Positions 7,904-16,236 of a stretch of DNA of 64,000 nt are shown here, in pieces; position 1 is the stretch's first letter; the number at the start of each line of letters is the position of its first letter. The translations under genes and the position numbers were made by a program. Where the stretch lies: positions 1,054,001 through 1,118,000 of the forward strand of contig CAWGOF010000003.1 in the NCBI GenBank assembly GCA_963824225.1, in the 5' to 3' direction. The stretch is from CAWGOF01 sp963824225 (lineage in GTDB: Bacteria > Acidobacteriota > Polarisedimenticolia > Polarisedimenticolales > Polarisedimenticolaceae). Below the pieces are notes generated by a model, which was not told the DNA's origin, did not search any database, and saw only the letters and a list, made by a program, of their open reading frames with translations.

Positions 7904-9742
7904 ATGCGGAGAACCAGACTCGCGGCTCTGATTTGCGCCGGCGCGGTCGCGCTGAGCGCGCAGGACGCCGGCGCGGCGCGCACCCAGAAGCCGCCGCTGC
8001 ACGCCCAGAAGTGGATGGCCATCACCGGCAAGCCTCTGGCCGCGACGGCCGGCGCGCGGATGTTCGAGCATGGCGGCAACGCGGTGGATGCCGCGTGTGC
8101 GATGCTCGCGGCGACCTGCACGATGTGGGACACGCTCGGCTGGGGCGGCGAGACCCAGGCGTTGGTCTGGAATCCGAAGACCGGGAAGGTCGTGGGCGTG
8201 AACGCCCTCGGCGTGGCGCCAACCGGCGCGACGGCCGAGCTCTTCCGGTCGAAGGGCCTGCGTTATCCGCCGGAGTACGGACCGCTCGCCGCGGTGACGC
8301 CGGGGACCCCTGGTGGTCTGATCGTGATGCTGGCTGAGTGGGGCCAGCTCCCGCTCGCGAAGGTGCTCGGGCCGGCGATCGAGCTGGCCGACGGCTATCC
8401 GATCGAGGCGCAGCTCATCCGCACGATCGAGCGCGAGCGCGAGCGGCTCACCGGCTGGCCGTTCTCCAAGGCGGTGTTCCTCCCGCACGAGGGCAAGCCG
8501 CCCGAGCCCGGTGAGCTGTTCCGTCAGCCCGATCTCGCGCGCACTCTGCGTCGCCTGGTGCAGGCCGAGTCCGCTGCGCTCGCGGCGGGGAAGAGCCGTA
8601 AGGCGGCGATCCTCGCGGCGTACGACCTGTTCTACCGCGGCGACCTGGCGCGCGATCTGGTCGAGGCCGCGCGAGCCGAAGGTGCGCTTTTCACGAGGGA
8701 AGATCTCGCGCGCTGGACGGTGAAGCTCGAGGAGCCGGTCTCGACCAACTACCGCGGCATCGAGGTGTACAAGCTCACGACCTGGACGCAGGGACCGTCG
8801 ATGCTGCAGGCGCTGAACCTGCTCGAGAGCGCAGACCTGCGCGCCATGGGCTACAACAGCGCGCGCTACGTCCACGCCGTGACCCAGGCGCTGCACATGG
8901 CGTTTGCCGACCGGGACTTCTACTACGGCGACCCCGCCTTCCCGCCGGAGGAGCCGATCCGCGGCTTGCTGTCGAAGGACTACGCGAAGCGGCGCTGGGC
9001 CGAGGTCGACTGGGCCAGGAACCGCGCCGACACGAAGCCGGGCGACCCGTATCCGTTCCAGGGCGGGAAGAATCCGTTCCTCGATGTTCTGAGAGGCTGG
9101 CCGCCGCCGGCGCCCGAGAGCTCGACGCGGTCGTCCCTGCCTTTCGACGATGCGTTCCGCGCCGGCACGACGTCGGTCATCGCCGCCGACGCCGCGGGCT
9201 GGGTGGTCTCGATGACCCCGTCGGGAGCCTGGGTTCCGGCGCTCATCGCGGGCCACACGGGCATCGGCCTGTCGCAGCGCATGCAGGCGTTCGTCGTCGA
9301 TCCTCGCGAGAACCCATACAACGTGGTCGAGCCCGGCAAGCGCCCGCGCGTGACGCTCACGCCCTCGCTCGCGCTCAAGGACGGCAAGCCCTACATCGCC
9401 TTCGCCGTCCAGGGCGGCGACACGCAGGATCAGAACCTCTTGCAGTATTTCCTCGACGTGGTCGAGTTCGGCTTCACGGCCCAGGAAGCGGCGGAGGCGG
9501 CGAACTTCACCACGTACCAGGTGTTCAGCTCGTTCGCGGCGCACGAGAAGCAGGCCGGCCGCCTGACCCTCGACAGTCGCACGCCCGAATGGGTGCGCGA
9601 CGAGCTGCGCTCGATGGGCTACACGCTCGACGACGCCGAGCGCAACACCGGCCCCGTCAACGCAGTCGTGTTCGACCACGCCCACGGCACCATGTGGGGC
9701 GGCTCGTCGAACCAGGGCGAGGACCACGGCATCGGCTGGTGA
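7904..9742 (+). CDS. ggt: Gamma-glutamyltransferase (Ntn-hydrolase)
   Basis: Exported enzyme that cleaves gamma-glutamyl bonds of glutathione and related compounds; 612 residues. An N-terminal signal peptide (RLAALICAGAVALSAQDAGA) precedes the large-subunit domain with FEHGGNAVDAACAM and AVTPGTPGG. Autocleavage should occur before the Thr of AGTTSVIAAD (about residue 422), which becomes the nucleophile of the small subunit. A small-subunit motif, SSNQGEDHGIGW, is at the end. The ATG at 7904 is chosen over longer upstream starts because it gives a clean signal peptide, follows a GGGGGG ribosome site and lies behind a TAGAAT -10 at 7873-7878. Confidence 0.92.
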   Translation: MRRTRLAALICAGAVALSAQDAGAARTQKPPLHAQKWMAITGKPLAATAGARMFEHGGNAVDAACAMLAATCTMWDTLGWGGETQALVWNPKTGKVVGVNALGVAPTGATAELFRSKGLRYPPEYGPLAAVTPGTPGGLIVMLAEWGQLPLAKVLGPAIELADGYPIEAQLIRTIERERERLTGWPFSKAVFLPHEGKPPEPGELFRQPDLARTLRRLVQAESAALAAGKSRKAAILAAYDLFYRGDLARDLVEAARAEGALFTREDLARWTVKLEEPVSTNYRGIEVYKLTTWTQGPSMLQALNLLESADLRAMGYNSARYVHAVTQALHMAFADRDFYYGDPAFPPEEPIRGLLSKDYAKRRWAEVDWARNRADTKPGDPYPFQGGKNPFLDVLRGWPPPAPESSTRSSLPFDDAFRAGTTSVIAADAAGWVVSMTPSGAWVPALIAGHTGIGLSQRMQAFVVDPRENPYNVVEPGKRPRVTLTPSLALKDGKPYIAFAVQGGDTQDQNLLQYFLDVVEFGFTAQEAAEAANFTTYQVFSSFAAHEKQAGRLTLDSRTPEWVRDELRSMGYTLDDAERNTGPVNAVVFDHAHGTMWGGSSNQGEDHGIGW

Positions 9743-9760
9743 GGTCGCTGACAGCCCTAG

Positions 9761-10235
9761 CTAGCCCCTCTTCCCGAACCAGACCAGAGTCCTTTCCGCC
9801 GTTTCCGTGCCGGCCAACAGGTCCATCACGCCGTCGCCGTTCCAGTCCGCGATGCAGATCGTGCTGGGGCTCTCGGGGCAAGAGAGCACGTTCGCGGGGC
9901 CGAACCGGTCGTTGCCGAGATTGATCCAGTAGCTCAGCGTCCTTGCCTCGTTCTGAGCGTTGGCGATGACGTCCAGCTTGCCGTCGCCATTCAGGTCTGC
10001 CAGGGTGGGAGCGAAGCACTCGTCCCGTGCTTGCAGCTTCGGCACGGCCCCGACGGCGAACCGTCCGCGGCCATCTCCCACCAGGATCTGAATCACGCTT
10101 GAGTCGTCGTTGCCGAGAGCAAGGTCGACCTTGCCATCTCCAGTCAGGTCACCCGCTTCAAGTGAGGTGGGCCCTTGGAAACCGGTGATCGGGCTCCCAG
10201 GGGCAGTCTTGAAGCCGCCCTTGCCGTTACCGGCG
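9761..10235 (-). pseudogene. FG-GAP/VCBS repeat protein, 5' end removed by the IS256-family element
   Basis: The minus strand keeps the C-terminal part of a secreted repeat protein, with three Ca-binding FG-GAP/VCBS loops visible: DLTGDGKVDLAL, DLNGDGKLDVIA and DWNGDGVMDLLA. Each is spaced as in integrin-like beta-propeller blades. The frame runs directly into the left end of the insertion element, and no continuation of the gene is visible on the other side (11655-12018), so the N-terminal part has been lost. The residual segment has no start codon of its own and is presumably not expressed. Confidence 0.82.
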
Positions 10236-11654
10236 ATGTCCCTCTGAGCGTTGAAAGTTGACGGCGGTCTCCGACCCGATGACATCATCGGGTTGCATGA
10301 AACAAGGAGACCACCGCCATGAGGAAGAATCGCACGAGGAAGGCTTCCGCGAAAGGCACGTTTGGCCCGGGGAGGTCGGCTCCGACGAGACAATCTCGGC
10401 TCGTCGGGGTGATCCTGGACGCCCGAACGGCGCTGCGCGAGCTCGTCCTGACCGCCGGCCTCGAGGTGTTCACCGAGATGCTGGAGGACGATCGGGCCAC
10501 GATCTGTGGCCCCAAGCACCAGCCGATGCCGGATCGGCGAGCCTACCGACACGGACACGACGAGGGCCGTCTGGTGTTCGGAGGGCGAAAGATTCGCGTG
10601 AAGAAGCCGCGGATCCGAAGCATCGAGGGTGAGGAGATTGAGCTGGGGACCTGGCGTCGAATGGCCGACGAGGATCCGCTGCGGGATCGTGTCGTCGAGC
10701 AGATCCTGCTCGGGGTCAGCCAACGGGGCTACGAGCGGAGCCTCGAGCCGTTGCCGGCGGGTGTGTCGGCACGTGGGACTCGCCGATCGAGCGTGAGCCG
10801 ACAGTTCCAGGCCCGCACGACGCAGCAGACCCAGTCGTTCCTGTCGCGTTCGCTCGAAGGGATCGACCTGCCGGTGCTCCTGATCGACGGGACCGCGCTC
10901 GGCGATCACATGCTGTTGGTCGCGCTGGGGATCGACACGTCGGGCAAGAAGCACGTCTTGGGCGTCGCCGTGGGGACGACCGAGAGCGAGCAGGTGTGCC
11001 GCTCGCTGTTCCGGGACCTCATCGATCGGGGGCTGGTGGTCGAGCGGGCACGGCTGTTCGTGATCGACGGCGGCAAGGGGCTGCGCAAGGCGATTCGAAC
11101 GACGTTTGGCGAGTGGGCGATTGTGCAGCGCTGCCAGATCCACAAGCTGCGCAACGTCGCCGAGCACCTCCCGGAAAACCGTCGTGCGTGGGTGAAGGCT
11201 GCGATCGTCCGAGCGTGGAAGTCGGGTAAGGTCGACACGGCTCGGCATCGCCTGCAGCAGTTGGCCACGCGTCTCGACGACGATCATCCCGACGCTGCCC
11301 GATCGATCCGTGAGGGACTCGACGAAACCCTCACGGTGATCCGGCTCGGTCTCGGTGGCGGGCTGCTGCGGACGCTGCGGTCGACGAATCCGATCGAGAA
11401 TCTCCAGGGGACGATCCAGCGGGTCGTGCGCAACGTCAAAAACTGGCGCAGTGGAACGATGGCCCGTCGGTGGTGCGTGACCGCACTCGCCGAGGCCGAG
11501 AAGCGATTCCGCCGCGTCAGGGGTCACAAGGAGATGCCTCAGCTGATCGCCGCTCTCGAAGCCATCGTCAACCAGAACACGCTGGACAGTGCCCAGCAGG
11601 TCGCGTAGAACCGGTGTCGGAACCGCTCGTCACTTTCAACGGCCGATGGGACAT
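10236..11654 (+). mobile_element. IS256-family insertion sequence
   Basis: Imperfect terminal inverted repeats bound the element. ATGTCCC at 10236-10242 pairs with GGGACAT at 11648-11654, then after six mismatched bases CGTTGAAAGT pairs with its complement at 11632-11641, followed by further partial matches. One transposase gene fills the element. I could not find an 8-9 bp target duplication at these borders, so the ends may be off by a few bases or a flank was deleted after insertion. Confidence 0.8.
10319..11608 (+). CDS. IS256-family transposase
   Basis: DDE transposase of 429 residues. The catalytic region shows LLIDGTALGDH (first Asp), FVIDGGKGLRKAI (second Asp) and the family hallmark STNPIENLQGTIQR (Glu), with HRH-like cysteine/His contacts CQIHKLRNV between them. 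An AAGGAG site precedes the ATG. It is full length and has no frameshift, so the element could still be active. Confidence 0.93.
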   Translation: MRKNRTRKASAKGTFGPGRSAPTRQSRLVGVILDARTALRELVLTAGLEVFTEMLEDDRATICGPKHQPMPDRRAYRHGHDEGRLVFGGRKIRVKKPRIRSIEGEEIELGTWRRMADEDPLRDRVVEQILLGVSQRGYERSLEPLPAGVSARGTRRSSVSRQFQARTTQQTQSFLSRSLEGIDLPVLLIDGTALGDHMLLVALGIDTSGKKHVLGVAVGTTESEQVCRSLFRDLIDRGLVVERARLFVIDGGKGLRKAIRTTFGEWAIVQRCQIHKLRNVAEHLPENRRAWVKAAIVRAWKSGKVDTARHRLQQLATRLDDDHPDAARSIREGLDETLTVIRLGLGGGLLRTLRSTNPIENLQGTIQRVVRNVKNWRSGTMARRWCVTALAEAEKRFRRVRGHKEMPQLIAALEAIVNQNTLDSAQQVA

Positions 11655-12018
11655 TCCCCTTTCTTGATCCGGTTCGAGAGTACGTCATGGGCGGTTCCAA
11701 ATCACACATTCTGCAGATCGAACGGCTCCAGTCTCGCAGCGGCTACGGTCCGTTTCATCGATTGGCGATCCAGTCTGGCGACCGCGAGATTGCGGTCCTG
11801 ATTTCACTGTTTGGCTGGCTCGTGTTCCGGTTCACCCTGTCGAAGGTGGTTTACGGTGGCCCTTGCCCAACCTACGTCGAAGAACTCGACACAGGCCGTA
11901 GCTTGCTGGCCCCGAAGGACACGTTCTACCACCTGAATCCCGCCCCCCGTTCGATGGAAGGGTAGCGAACGGTGAACCAGTTACTGCTCGCCGCCAGACG
12001 CCTCGGGAAGGACGGACC
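11655..12018. other. Stretch without a recognisable gene between IS256 and the recombinase
   Basis: This 364-bp interval holds a 92-codon plus-strand frame (11687-11965) with no recognisable domain, no convincing ribosome site and one hydrophobic stretch near its middle. It does not encode an N-terminal domain for the recombinase, nor the missing part of the FG-GAP gene. A ribosome site (AAGGACGG) near 12006 belongs to the recombinase. Confidence 0.5.
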
Positions 12019-12603
12019 ATGCCCTACCTCAGTCCCTCGACCCTGACCGCCGCCGAGCAGGCGCTGATCCTAAGAGCCACCGCCGGTAACGCACGCGATC
12101 ACCTGATCTTCAGCGTCGCGTTGGGCACGGGCCTCCGCCTCGGCGAACTCGTCGGTCTCGACTGCGGCGACGTCTTCGCCCCGGACGGAACGCCGCGGGT
12201 CCGTGTGCGGGTGAGGCGCGAAATCGCGAAGCGCGGCCGCGCCGGCGACGTGTTCCTGCCGGACAGGCTCGTGGCGAAGCTGCGGCGGCTGTGGAAGCAC
12301 AAGGTCGCACGTGGCGAGTCACTCGAACCGTCGGCACCCCTGTTCTGCAACCAGTCACGCCGCCGCGTCTCGAAGCGACGGGTCCAGTTCGCGTGGCGGA
12401 CCTGGCAGAAGCGCGCGGGTTTCGACCGGCTCTACAGCTTCCACACGACGCGTCACACCGCCGTGACTTCGGTCTACCGGCTGACCCACGACCTGTTCCT
12501 GGCGCAGAGGTTCGCGCGGCACGCGAGCCCGCTGACGACGGTGGTGTACACGCATCCGTCGGATCAGGAAATGCAGGACCGCGTTCGGAACCTGACGTGC
12601 TGA
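12019..12603 (+). CDS. Minimal tyrosine recombinase heading a cassette array
   Basis: Catalytic-domain-only tyrosine recombinase of 194 residues. All active-site residues are present: Arg40 in GTGLRLGEL, Lys71 in IAKRGRAGDVFLP, His142-x-x-Arg145 in FHTTRH, His168 in ARHAS and Tyr177 in VVYTHPS. The N-terminal core-binding (SAM-like) domain of Xer/integrase proteins is absent. The start is fixed by AAGGACGG before the ATG, and upstream DNA shows no such domain. Codons 159 to the stop recur in five further copies over the next 4.3 kb, making the gene's own 3' end the likely recombination site. DNA recognition may need a partner protein. Confidence 0.9.
   Translation: MPYLSPSTLTAAEQALILRATAGNARDHLIFSVALGTGLRLGELVGLDCGDVFAPDGTPRVRVRVRREIAKRGRAGDVFLPDRLVAKLRRLWKHKVARGESLEPSAPLFCNQSRRRVSKRRVQFAWRTWQKRAGFDRLYSFHTTRHTAVTSVYRLTHDLFLAQRFARHASPLTTVVYTHPSDQEMQDRVRNLTC
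12493..12603 (+). repeat. Array repeat copy 0 (intact 3' end of the recombinase gene)
   Basis: It begins at CTGTTCCTGG (codon 159) and ends at the recombinase stop, 111 bp. It encodes FARHASPLTTVVYTHPSDQE with the catalytic His and Tyr. Its last 35 bases differ more from the other copies than they do from each other. Confidence 0.85.
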
Positions 12604-12626
12604 AGCCGCACGGGCGGACCCCTGCG

Positions 12627-12959
12627 TCACGAAAACGGGTCGAACCCGCCCTCCACGAAGAGATCTTCTGTCCTACCCGTGCTGGACTCATATCGTGGCG
12701 CCCAAACCGCTTCGTATGTCCACGGCTTACGTTCGTGGCACCGATCGCACTCTAAGAACGGTCGGCCGTCTGCCGGCGGCGGCACTGGCGCGAACAACTC
12801 CGTGTTTACAGGAACGCCGTCACTGAGACAATAGTCCACCGAGATTCGGAACCACCGCCCACTCCCATCCTTGTGCGGTATGGTTGCCTTGACGGTGAAC
12901 TCGGCGCCACAGTCCGGGTTCGGGCATACAAACCGGCGCAGTCCAAGAGGCGGGGTCAT
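12627..12959 (-). CDS. Array cargo: small Cys-rich, zinc-ribbon-like protein
   Basis: A 110-residue protein with CPNPDC near residues 12-17, a single Cys at 44 and CDRC near 71-74, an arrangement suited to metal binding. No known family was recognised. The ATG at 12959 is supported by GGAGAG eight bases upstream, and a TATTCT -10-like element lies at 12989-12994 on the same strand, so the module carries its own promoter. It runs opposite to the recombinase and ends 24 bp from the recombinase stop. Confidence 0.72.
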   Translation of the reverse strand: MTPPLGLRRFVCPNPDCGAEFTVKATIPHKDGSGRWFRISVDYCLSDGVPVNTELFAPVPPPADGRPFLECDRCHERKPWTYEAVWAPRYESSTGRTEDLFVEGGFDPFS

Positions 12960-13038
12960 GCGATCTCTCCACCGATGCGAACGCCGATAGAATACTCCGC
13001 GCGCCGCACAGCGCACCAGGACACCCAGCAACACGGGC

Positions 13039-13135
13039 CGGTTCACCGACCGGGTGTTTCGCCGTTGACGACCGTGGTGTCACGCATCCCTCGGACCAGG
13101 AGATGGCGGAGAAGCTGAGGGGGATGGCGTGCTGA
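13039..13135 (+). repeat. Array repeat copy 1
   Basis: It matches the recombinase 3' end from CGGTTC through TTGACGACCGTGGTGT and the ...TCGGACCAGGAGATGG block to TGCTGA. Short indels upstream of and at the Tyr codon break the frame. Confidence 0.8.
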
Positions 13136-13215
13136 GCCGAAACGGGCCGTCAGTCCGGCCGGTTCTTTGCGGGGTGGTACACTGAACTGCAATCCCACCC
13201 GAAAGGCAGGTCCCC

Positions 13216-13482
13216 GTGAAGTTCCCCGTGAAGCATATCCCGCCCGTGCTCGATTTCGTTCCGTGGACCGCCGCGCGTTTCCAGACCGAGGAGGCTCGTG
13301 ACCGGTTTCTGAGCGTCGTCGCCACCCGTCCGACGAACGAGATTGAGGGCAAACCGATGCCCGACGAGGGCCGAGGCGCGCGGGTCCGTTGGCGTCCGGG
13401 GCAGTTCCTCGGACTCAACGACGTTGCCTATACCCACGGCGGACGGATCATGGTCGCCGCGACCGCTCGACACCTCCGGTAG
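13216..13482 (+). CDS. Array cargo: 88-residue protein of unknown function
   Basis: Hydrophilic protein without a recognisable domain (starts KFPVKHIPPVLDF, ends MVAATARHLR). The GTG start follows AAAGGCAGG, and a TACACT -10 lies at 13178-13183, just after repeat copy 1. It is the only cargo gene in the array on the recombinase strand. Its 3' end touches repeat copy 2. Coding status rests on the ribosome site, the promoter and its fit to the module, not on homology. Confidence 0.55.
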   Translation: MKFPVKHIPPVLDFVPWTAARFQTEEARDRFLSVVATRPTNEIEGKPMPDEGRGARVRWRPGQFLGLNDVAYTHGGRIMVAATARHLR

Positions 13483-13547
13483 CTCACCGACGACGACGCC
13501 CCTCCGATCAGGAGATGGCGGAGAAACTGCGCACTCTCGCCTGCTGA
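13481..13547 (+). repeat. Array repeat copy 2 (short)
   Basis: CTCACCGACGACGAC and ATCAGGAGATGGCGGAGAAA are kept, ending CGCCTGCTGA. About a dozen bases covering the Tyr codon are deleted relative to copy 3. Confidence 0.72.
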
Positions 13548-13671
13548 AGCGCGATCGGTCACCGTCGACGAATCGAGCGCCCGCGACCACCCGATCTTGC
13601 CCCTGGCACCGGCCTTCGGATCCCGCACTCCCCGGCGTCACCGTCCGGGACGTTCACCTCGGTGCGACGGC

Positions 13672-13983
13672 TCAGGGGACCTCTACCTGGACCACGTTTC
13701 CCTCGATGCGAACCTTGTAGCACGGGACTTCTTGTGGGGCGGGTGGTGTCAGGTTCTTGCCGGTGCAAACGTCGAAGGTCGCTCCATGCCAGGGGCACGT
13801 CACCGTGGTCCCCTCCAGTGCCCCGTCACCAAGTGGGCCACCCCGGTGCGTACAGGTGCCTCCCATGGCGTAAAAGGCCCCATCTACGTTGAAGAGCGCG
13901 ATCTGCCGCCCGCCCACTTCAACGGCCATGCCGGAACCAGGAGCGAGGTCGTTCACATCTGCAACTCTGTGGTAGATGCCCAT
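13672..13983 (-). CDS. Array cargo: Rieske-type [2Fe-2S] ferredoxin
   Basis: Soluble Rieske protein of 103 residues that would carry electrons, as in aromatic-ring or nitrite-type systems. The cluster ligands are Cys44-Thr-His46 in CTHRGGPL and Cys63-Pro-Trp-His66 in CPWHGATF. A perfect GGAGGAGG ribosome site precedes the ATG. It follows the 112-residue gene on the same strand with a 44-bp gap, so the two are likely co-transcribed from the promoter near 14395. No oxygenase or reductase partner lies in the array. Confidence 0.9.
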   Translation of the reverse strand: MGIYHRVADVNDLAPGSGMAVEVGGRQIALFNVDGAFYAMGGTCTHRGGPLGDGALEGTTVTCPWHGATFDVCTGKNLTPPAPQEVPCYKVRIEGNVVQVEVP

Positions 13984-14027
13984 GGCGACTTACCTCCTCC
14001 CACAACGCCCGCACGCCTTCGATCAGC

Positions 14028-14366
14028 TCAAACGCAGCCCGGACCGCGAACTTCGCTGTCTGCCGTGTCCTCTGGAAGCAGACTTGTCGCAAAACTGTGC
14101 GGATCAGCCTCATGGCGGTCGAGAAGCTCCTGGAGGTCGGCGAGCACCCGCTCGCGGGTGGCCAGGCCGTAGCCGTAGATCGCCAGAGGCCCGATCAGCT
14201 TCAGGTAGTTGTGGTTGGCCGCATCGTGCTGGGTGGCACACGCGCTCGGACTACGCGCTGCCCGCAGCAGGTCGTCGAAGACCTCCGCAAATCGTGCGAC
14301 GGTCGGTTCCTCATGCAAGTCCACGGGGATCTCCGGGAATCGGGCAACAAGCTCCCCAACCGTCAT
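14028..14366 (-). CDS. Array cargo: 112-residue helical protein, partner of the Rieske gene
   Basis: Acidic, mostly helical protein (TVGELVARFPEIPVDLHEEP, DLQELLDRHEADPHSF) without a family I can name. The ATG at 14366 is preceded by GGAGG at good spacing, and a TAGACT -10 lies at 14393-14398 on the minus strand, about 40 bp from repeat copy 3. Longer upstream frames exist but lack a ribosome site. It is probably the first gene of a two-gene operon with the Rieske gene. Confidence 0.68.
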   Translation of the reverse strand: MTVGELVARFPEIPVDLHEEPTVARFAEVFDDLLRAARSPSACATQHDAANHNYLKLIGPLAIYGYGLATRERVLADLQELLDRHEADPHSFATSLLPEDTADSEVRGPGCV

Positions 14367-14439
14367 GACGATTGCCTCCAGGGCCGCAGGGCAGTCTACT
14401 CCGGGATCTGCGGTCCTGACGAAGCGCCCGTTCTGGTAG

Positions 14440-14550
14440 CTGTTCCTGGACCAGCGGTTCGCGCGCCACGCCTCACCGCTGACGACGGTCGTGTACACGC
14501 ACCCGTCGGACCAGGAGATGGCGGAGAAGCTGAGGGGCCTGAATTGCTAG
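14440..14550 (+). repeat. Array repeat copy 3 (full length)
   Basis: It is 111 bp, the same length as copy 0, starting CTGTTCCTGG and ending TTGCTAG. It is open in the recombinase frame throughout and would encode an intact catalytic C terminus with Tyr and EKLRGLNC. Confidence 0.88.
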
Positions 14551-14574
14551 CCGCGCGTCCTGGGCCCGGCAGCA

Positions 14575-15363
14575 TCAGTGGTCGGAATGCCCTGGAGACC
14601 GCTCGGCCTCCTTGCCGAGGTAACCTCGAATCGCTTCGACTATGTGCTTGATGTCGTAGGCGACGACGATGCCTGTGTTGGCACGCGTGTATAGATCCTC
14701 AAACGCCTTGGCGGCTGGATCGTTTAGGTCCTCCTTCTTGAGAACGGGCACCATTTCGTGTTTGTAGCCTCTGATCACTCCCGCGACGCGAAACTCGTTC
14801 GTATTCCCGCGCCGAAACACAACGGGGCCGCCCGAGAATCCCGGATTGTTGTGTCCATCGACGTAGATGACCGCGGCGTTGGGTTCGCGAGTGTCCATTG
14901 CCGACAGGATTCCCGACTTGATGAACGCGACCTCACCTTGCGGCGAGGCCGTGGATAGTCCGAACGGATACCCGAGAAAGTAGACCTGTTGGCCGAGGAC
15001 GATTTCTGCTGTCGTTGGCTCCAACGGGAGTGTGGCCGTCACGGGTTGGGAGAGAGGAAAAGCCACAATGTCAACGGAACCGCTGCTCGGCAGGATCGCG
15101 GTTCCATCGACTCGTTGCCATGTCGATTGGCGGACGCAGAGCGACGAACCCATCACTTCAATGGGCCCGGATCCCAAATTGTGCTTCGCCGTTACGAGGA
15201 ACTGTTTCCCTTCGACTTCGATGGTAAAGGCTGTGCCTGCCGGAGTCCCTCCGATTCGCAGCCTCAGGACGCGACACCAGGCGTTGGAAGGCACCGATGC
15301 GCTTGCGGTCGAGAGGGCGCTCCACACGATGCACGCAAGGGCCGCGACTACCGTTCGTCCCAC
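14575..15363 (-). CDS. Array cargo: exported trypsin-like serine protease
   Basis: A 262-residue protein with a signal peptide (residues 1-22) and a chymotrypsin-fold domain. The triad is visible as His61 in LVTAKHNLG, Asp98 in SVDIVAFPL and Ser177 in NNPGFSGGPVV. The usual AAHC is replaced by AKHN but the His is kept. The GTG start at 15363 follows GAAGGGGGG. It should act in the periplasm or outside the cell. The gene ends 25 bp from repeat copy 3 and starts about 70 bp from copy 4, so it fills its module. Confidence 0.83.
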   Translation of the reverse strand: MGRTVVAALACIVWSALSTASASVPSNAWCRVLRLRIGGTPAGTAFTIEVEGKQFLVTAKHNLGSGPIEVMGSSLCVRQSTWQRVDGTAILPSSGSVDIVAFPLSQPVTATLPLEPTTAEIVLGQQVYFLGYPFGLSTASPQGEVAFIKSGILSAMDTREPNAAVIYVDGHNNPGFSGGPVVFRRGNTNEFRVAGVIRGYKHEMVPVLKKEDLNDPAAKAFEDLYTRANTGIVVAYDIKHIVEAIRGYLGKEAERSPGHSDH

Positions 15364-15430
15364 GTTCCCCCCTTCTTGAACCGAACACTCCGCCTGCGCC
15401 AGCCCTCGGCCGATATTCCCCGACGATAGC

Positions 15431-15530
15431 AGCCCAGAGATTCGCTCGTCACGCCTCACCGCTTACGACCGTGTACACGCACCCGAGCGACCAGGAGATG
15501 GCGGAGAAGCTGCGGGGGATGGCGTGCTGA
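15431..15530 (+). repeat. Array repeat copy 4
   Basis: About 100 bp from CAGAGATTCGC to GCGTGCTGA, in frame apart from one missing codon before the Tyr. It encodes FARHASPLTTVYTHPSDQEM and ends EKLRGMAC. Confidence 0.86.
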
Positions 15531-15542
15531 CGCCGAGACCCG

Positions 15543-16103
15543 TCAATCATCTTCGCTGTCGTCGTACGCCTCCATCACCGCTTGAAGCCGGCCCCACAAG
15601 TCATCGAGCTCCTTCTTGAGCTTCTTGCTCTTGCAATGGTTCGCTTCCGCTGCGACGAACCCCATGAGGTCGTCCAAGTCGTCGAGCGTGTACATCCCGC
15701 GCAGGCGGCCGTCCTTCATCGGCCGAAGGCGCTCGGCGTACCCCGCGTCGGCGAACGTGTGGTCGACGATGAGCTCTCGGTCGCGGCGGCTGAGGACGAC
15801 CGGAACCGGCGCACCGTGGCTGATCTTCCTGACCTTCACAGCACGCGCCCGCGCTTGCCTCACCCTGTCCTCCTCCTCGATTCCGTAGAAGGCCAGGATC
15901 TCCGCTCGCCGCTGCTCGAAGTACAGGAGTGGATCCTCCGGCAGGTCCGCGGCCCCGCACACGCCCGGCGGCGGGTCCTGGCGAATCGCGTAGTCCTCGG
16001 CCTGCTCACGGCGACAAGCCTCGCAAAGCGAGCCTGCGACCGACTCACACCGGCACCGTGGGGAGCGCAGCCAGTGCTTGACATCGATGGGTCGTGGGAT
16101 CAC
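15543..16103 (-). CDS. Array cargo: 186-residue protein of unknown function
   Basis: Soluble protein with an N-terminal Cys cluster (SPRCRCESVAGSLCEACRRE) that could bind a metal, and a C-terminal charged helical region ending in a Glu/Asp-rich tail. The GTG start at 16103 is tentative; a CAGG sits upstream and no better start is visible. It ends 12 bp from repeat copy 4 and lies downstream of the lipoprotein gene on the same strand. Confidence 0.62.
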   Translation of the reverse strand: MIPRPIDVKHWLRSPRCRCESVAGSLCEACRREQAEDYAIRQDPPPGVCGAADLPEDPLLYFEQRRAEILAFYGIEEEDRVRQARARAVKVRKISHGAPVPVVLSRRDRELIVDHTFADAGYAERLRPMKDGRLRGMYTLDDLDDLMGFVAAEANHCKSKKLKKELDDLWGRLQAVMEAYDDSEDD

Positions 16104-16236
16104 GCGCTTGCCTGAGGTTGACCGCGCGTGGACGGACCGGCCGGGGCGACGTTCCGCGCCAGCACATCCACGGCGTCCGACGGCGCGAACGACACGGCCG
16201 AGGCCCAGCTCGGCACGAGGTCGGTGCTGACGAGGC

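Noticed and set aside
11687..11965. A 92-codon frame before the recombinase as a real gene or as its missing N-terminal domain.
   Set aside because: No ribosome site, no recognisable domain, and it ends well before the recombinase start in a different frame; it is kept only as part of an unassigned stretch.
16180..16236. CTGACGA...GGTACACGC looked like a sixth decayed copy of the recombinase repeat inside the last module.
   Set aside because: Only about 20 scattered bases match, the conserved GAGATGGCGGAGAA core and Cys-stop are absent, and the segment overlaps the end of the lipoprotein gene; chance similarity is sufficient.
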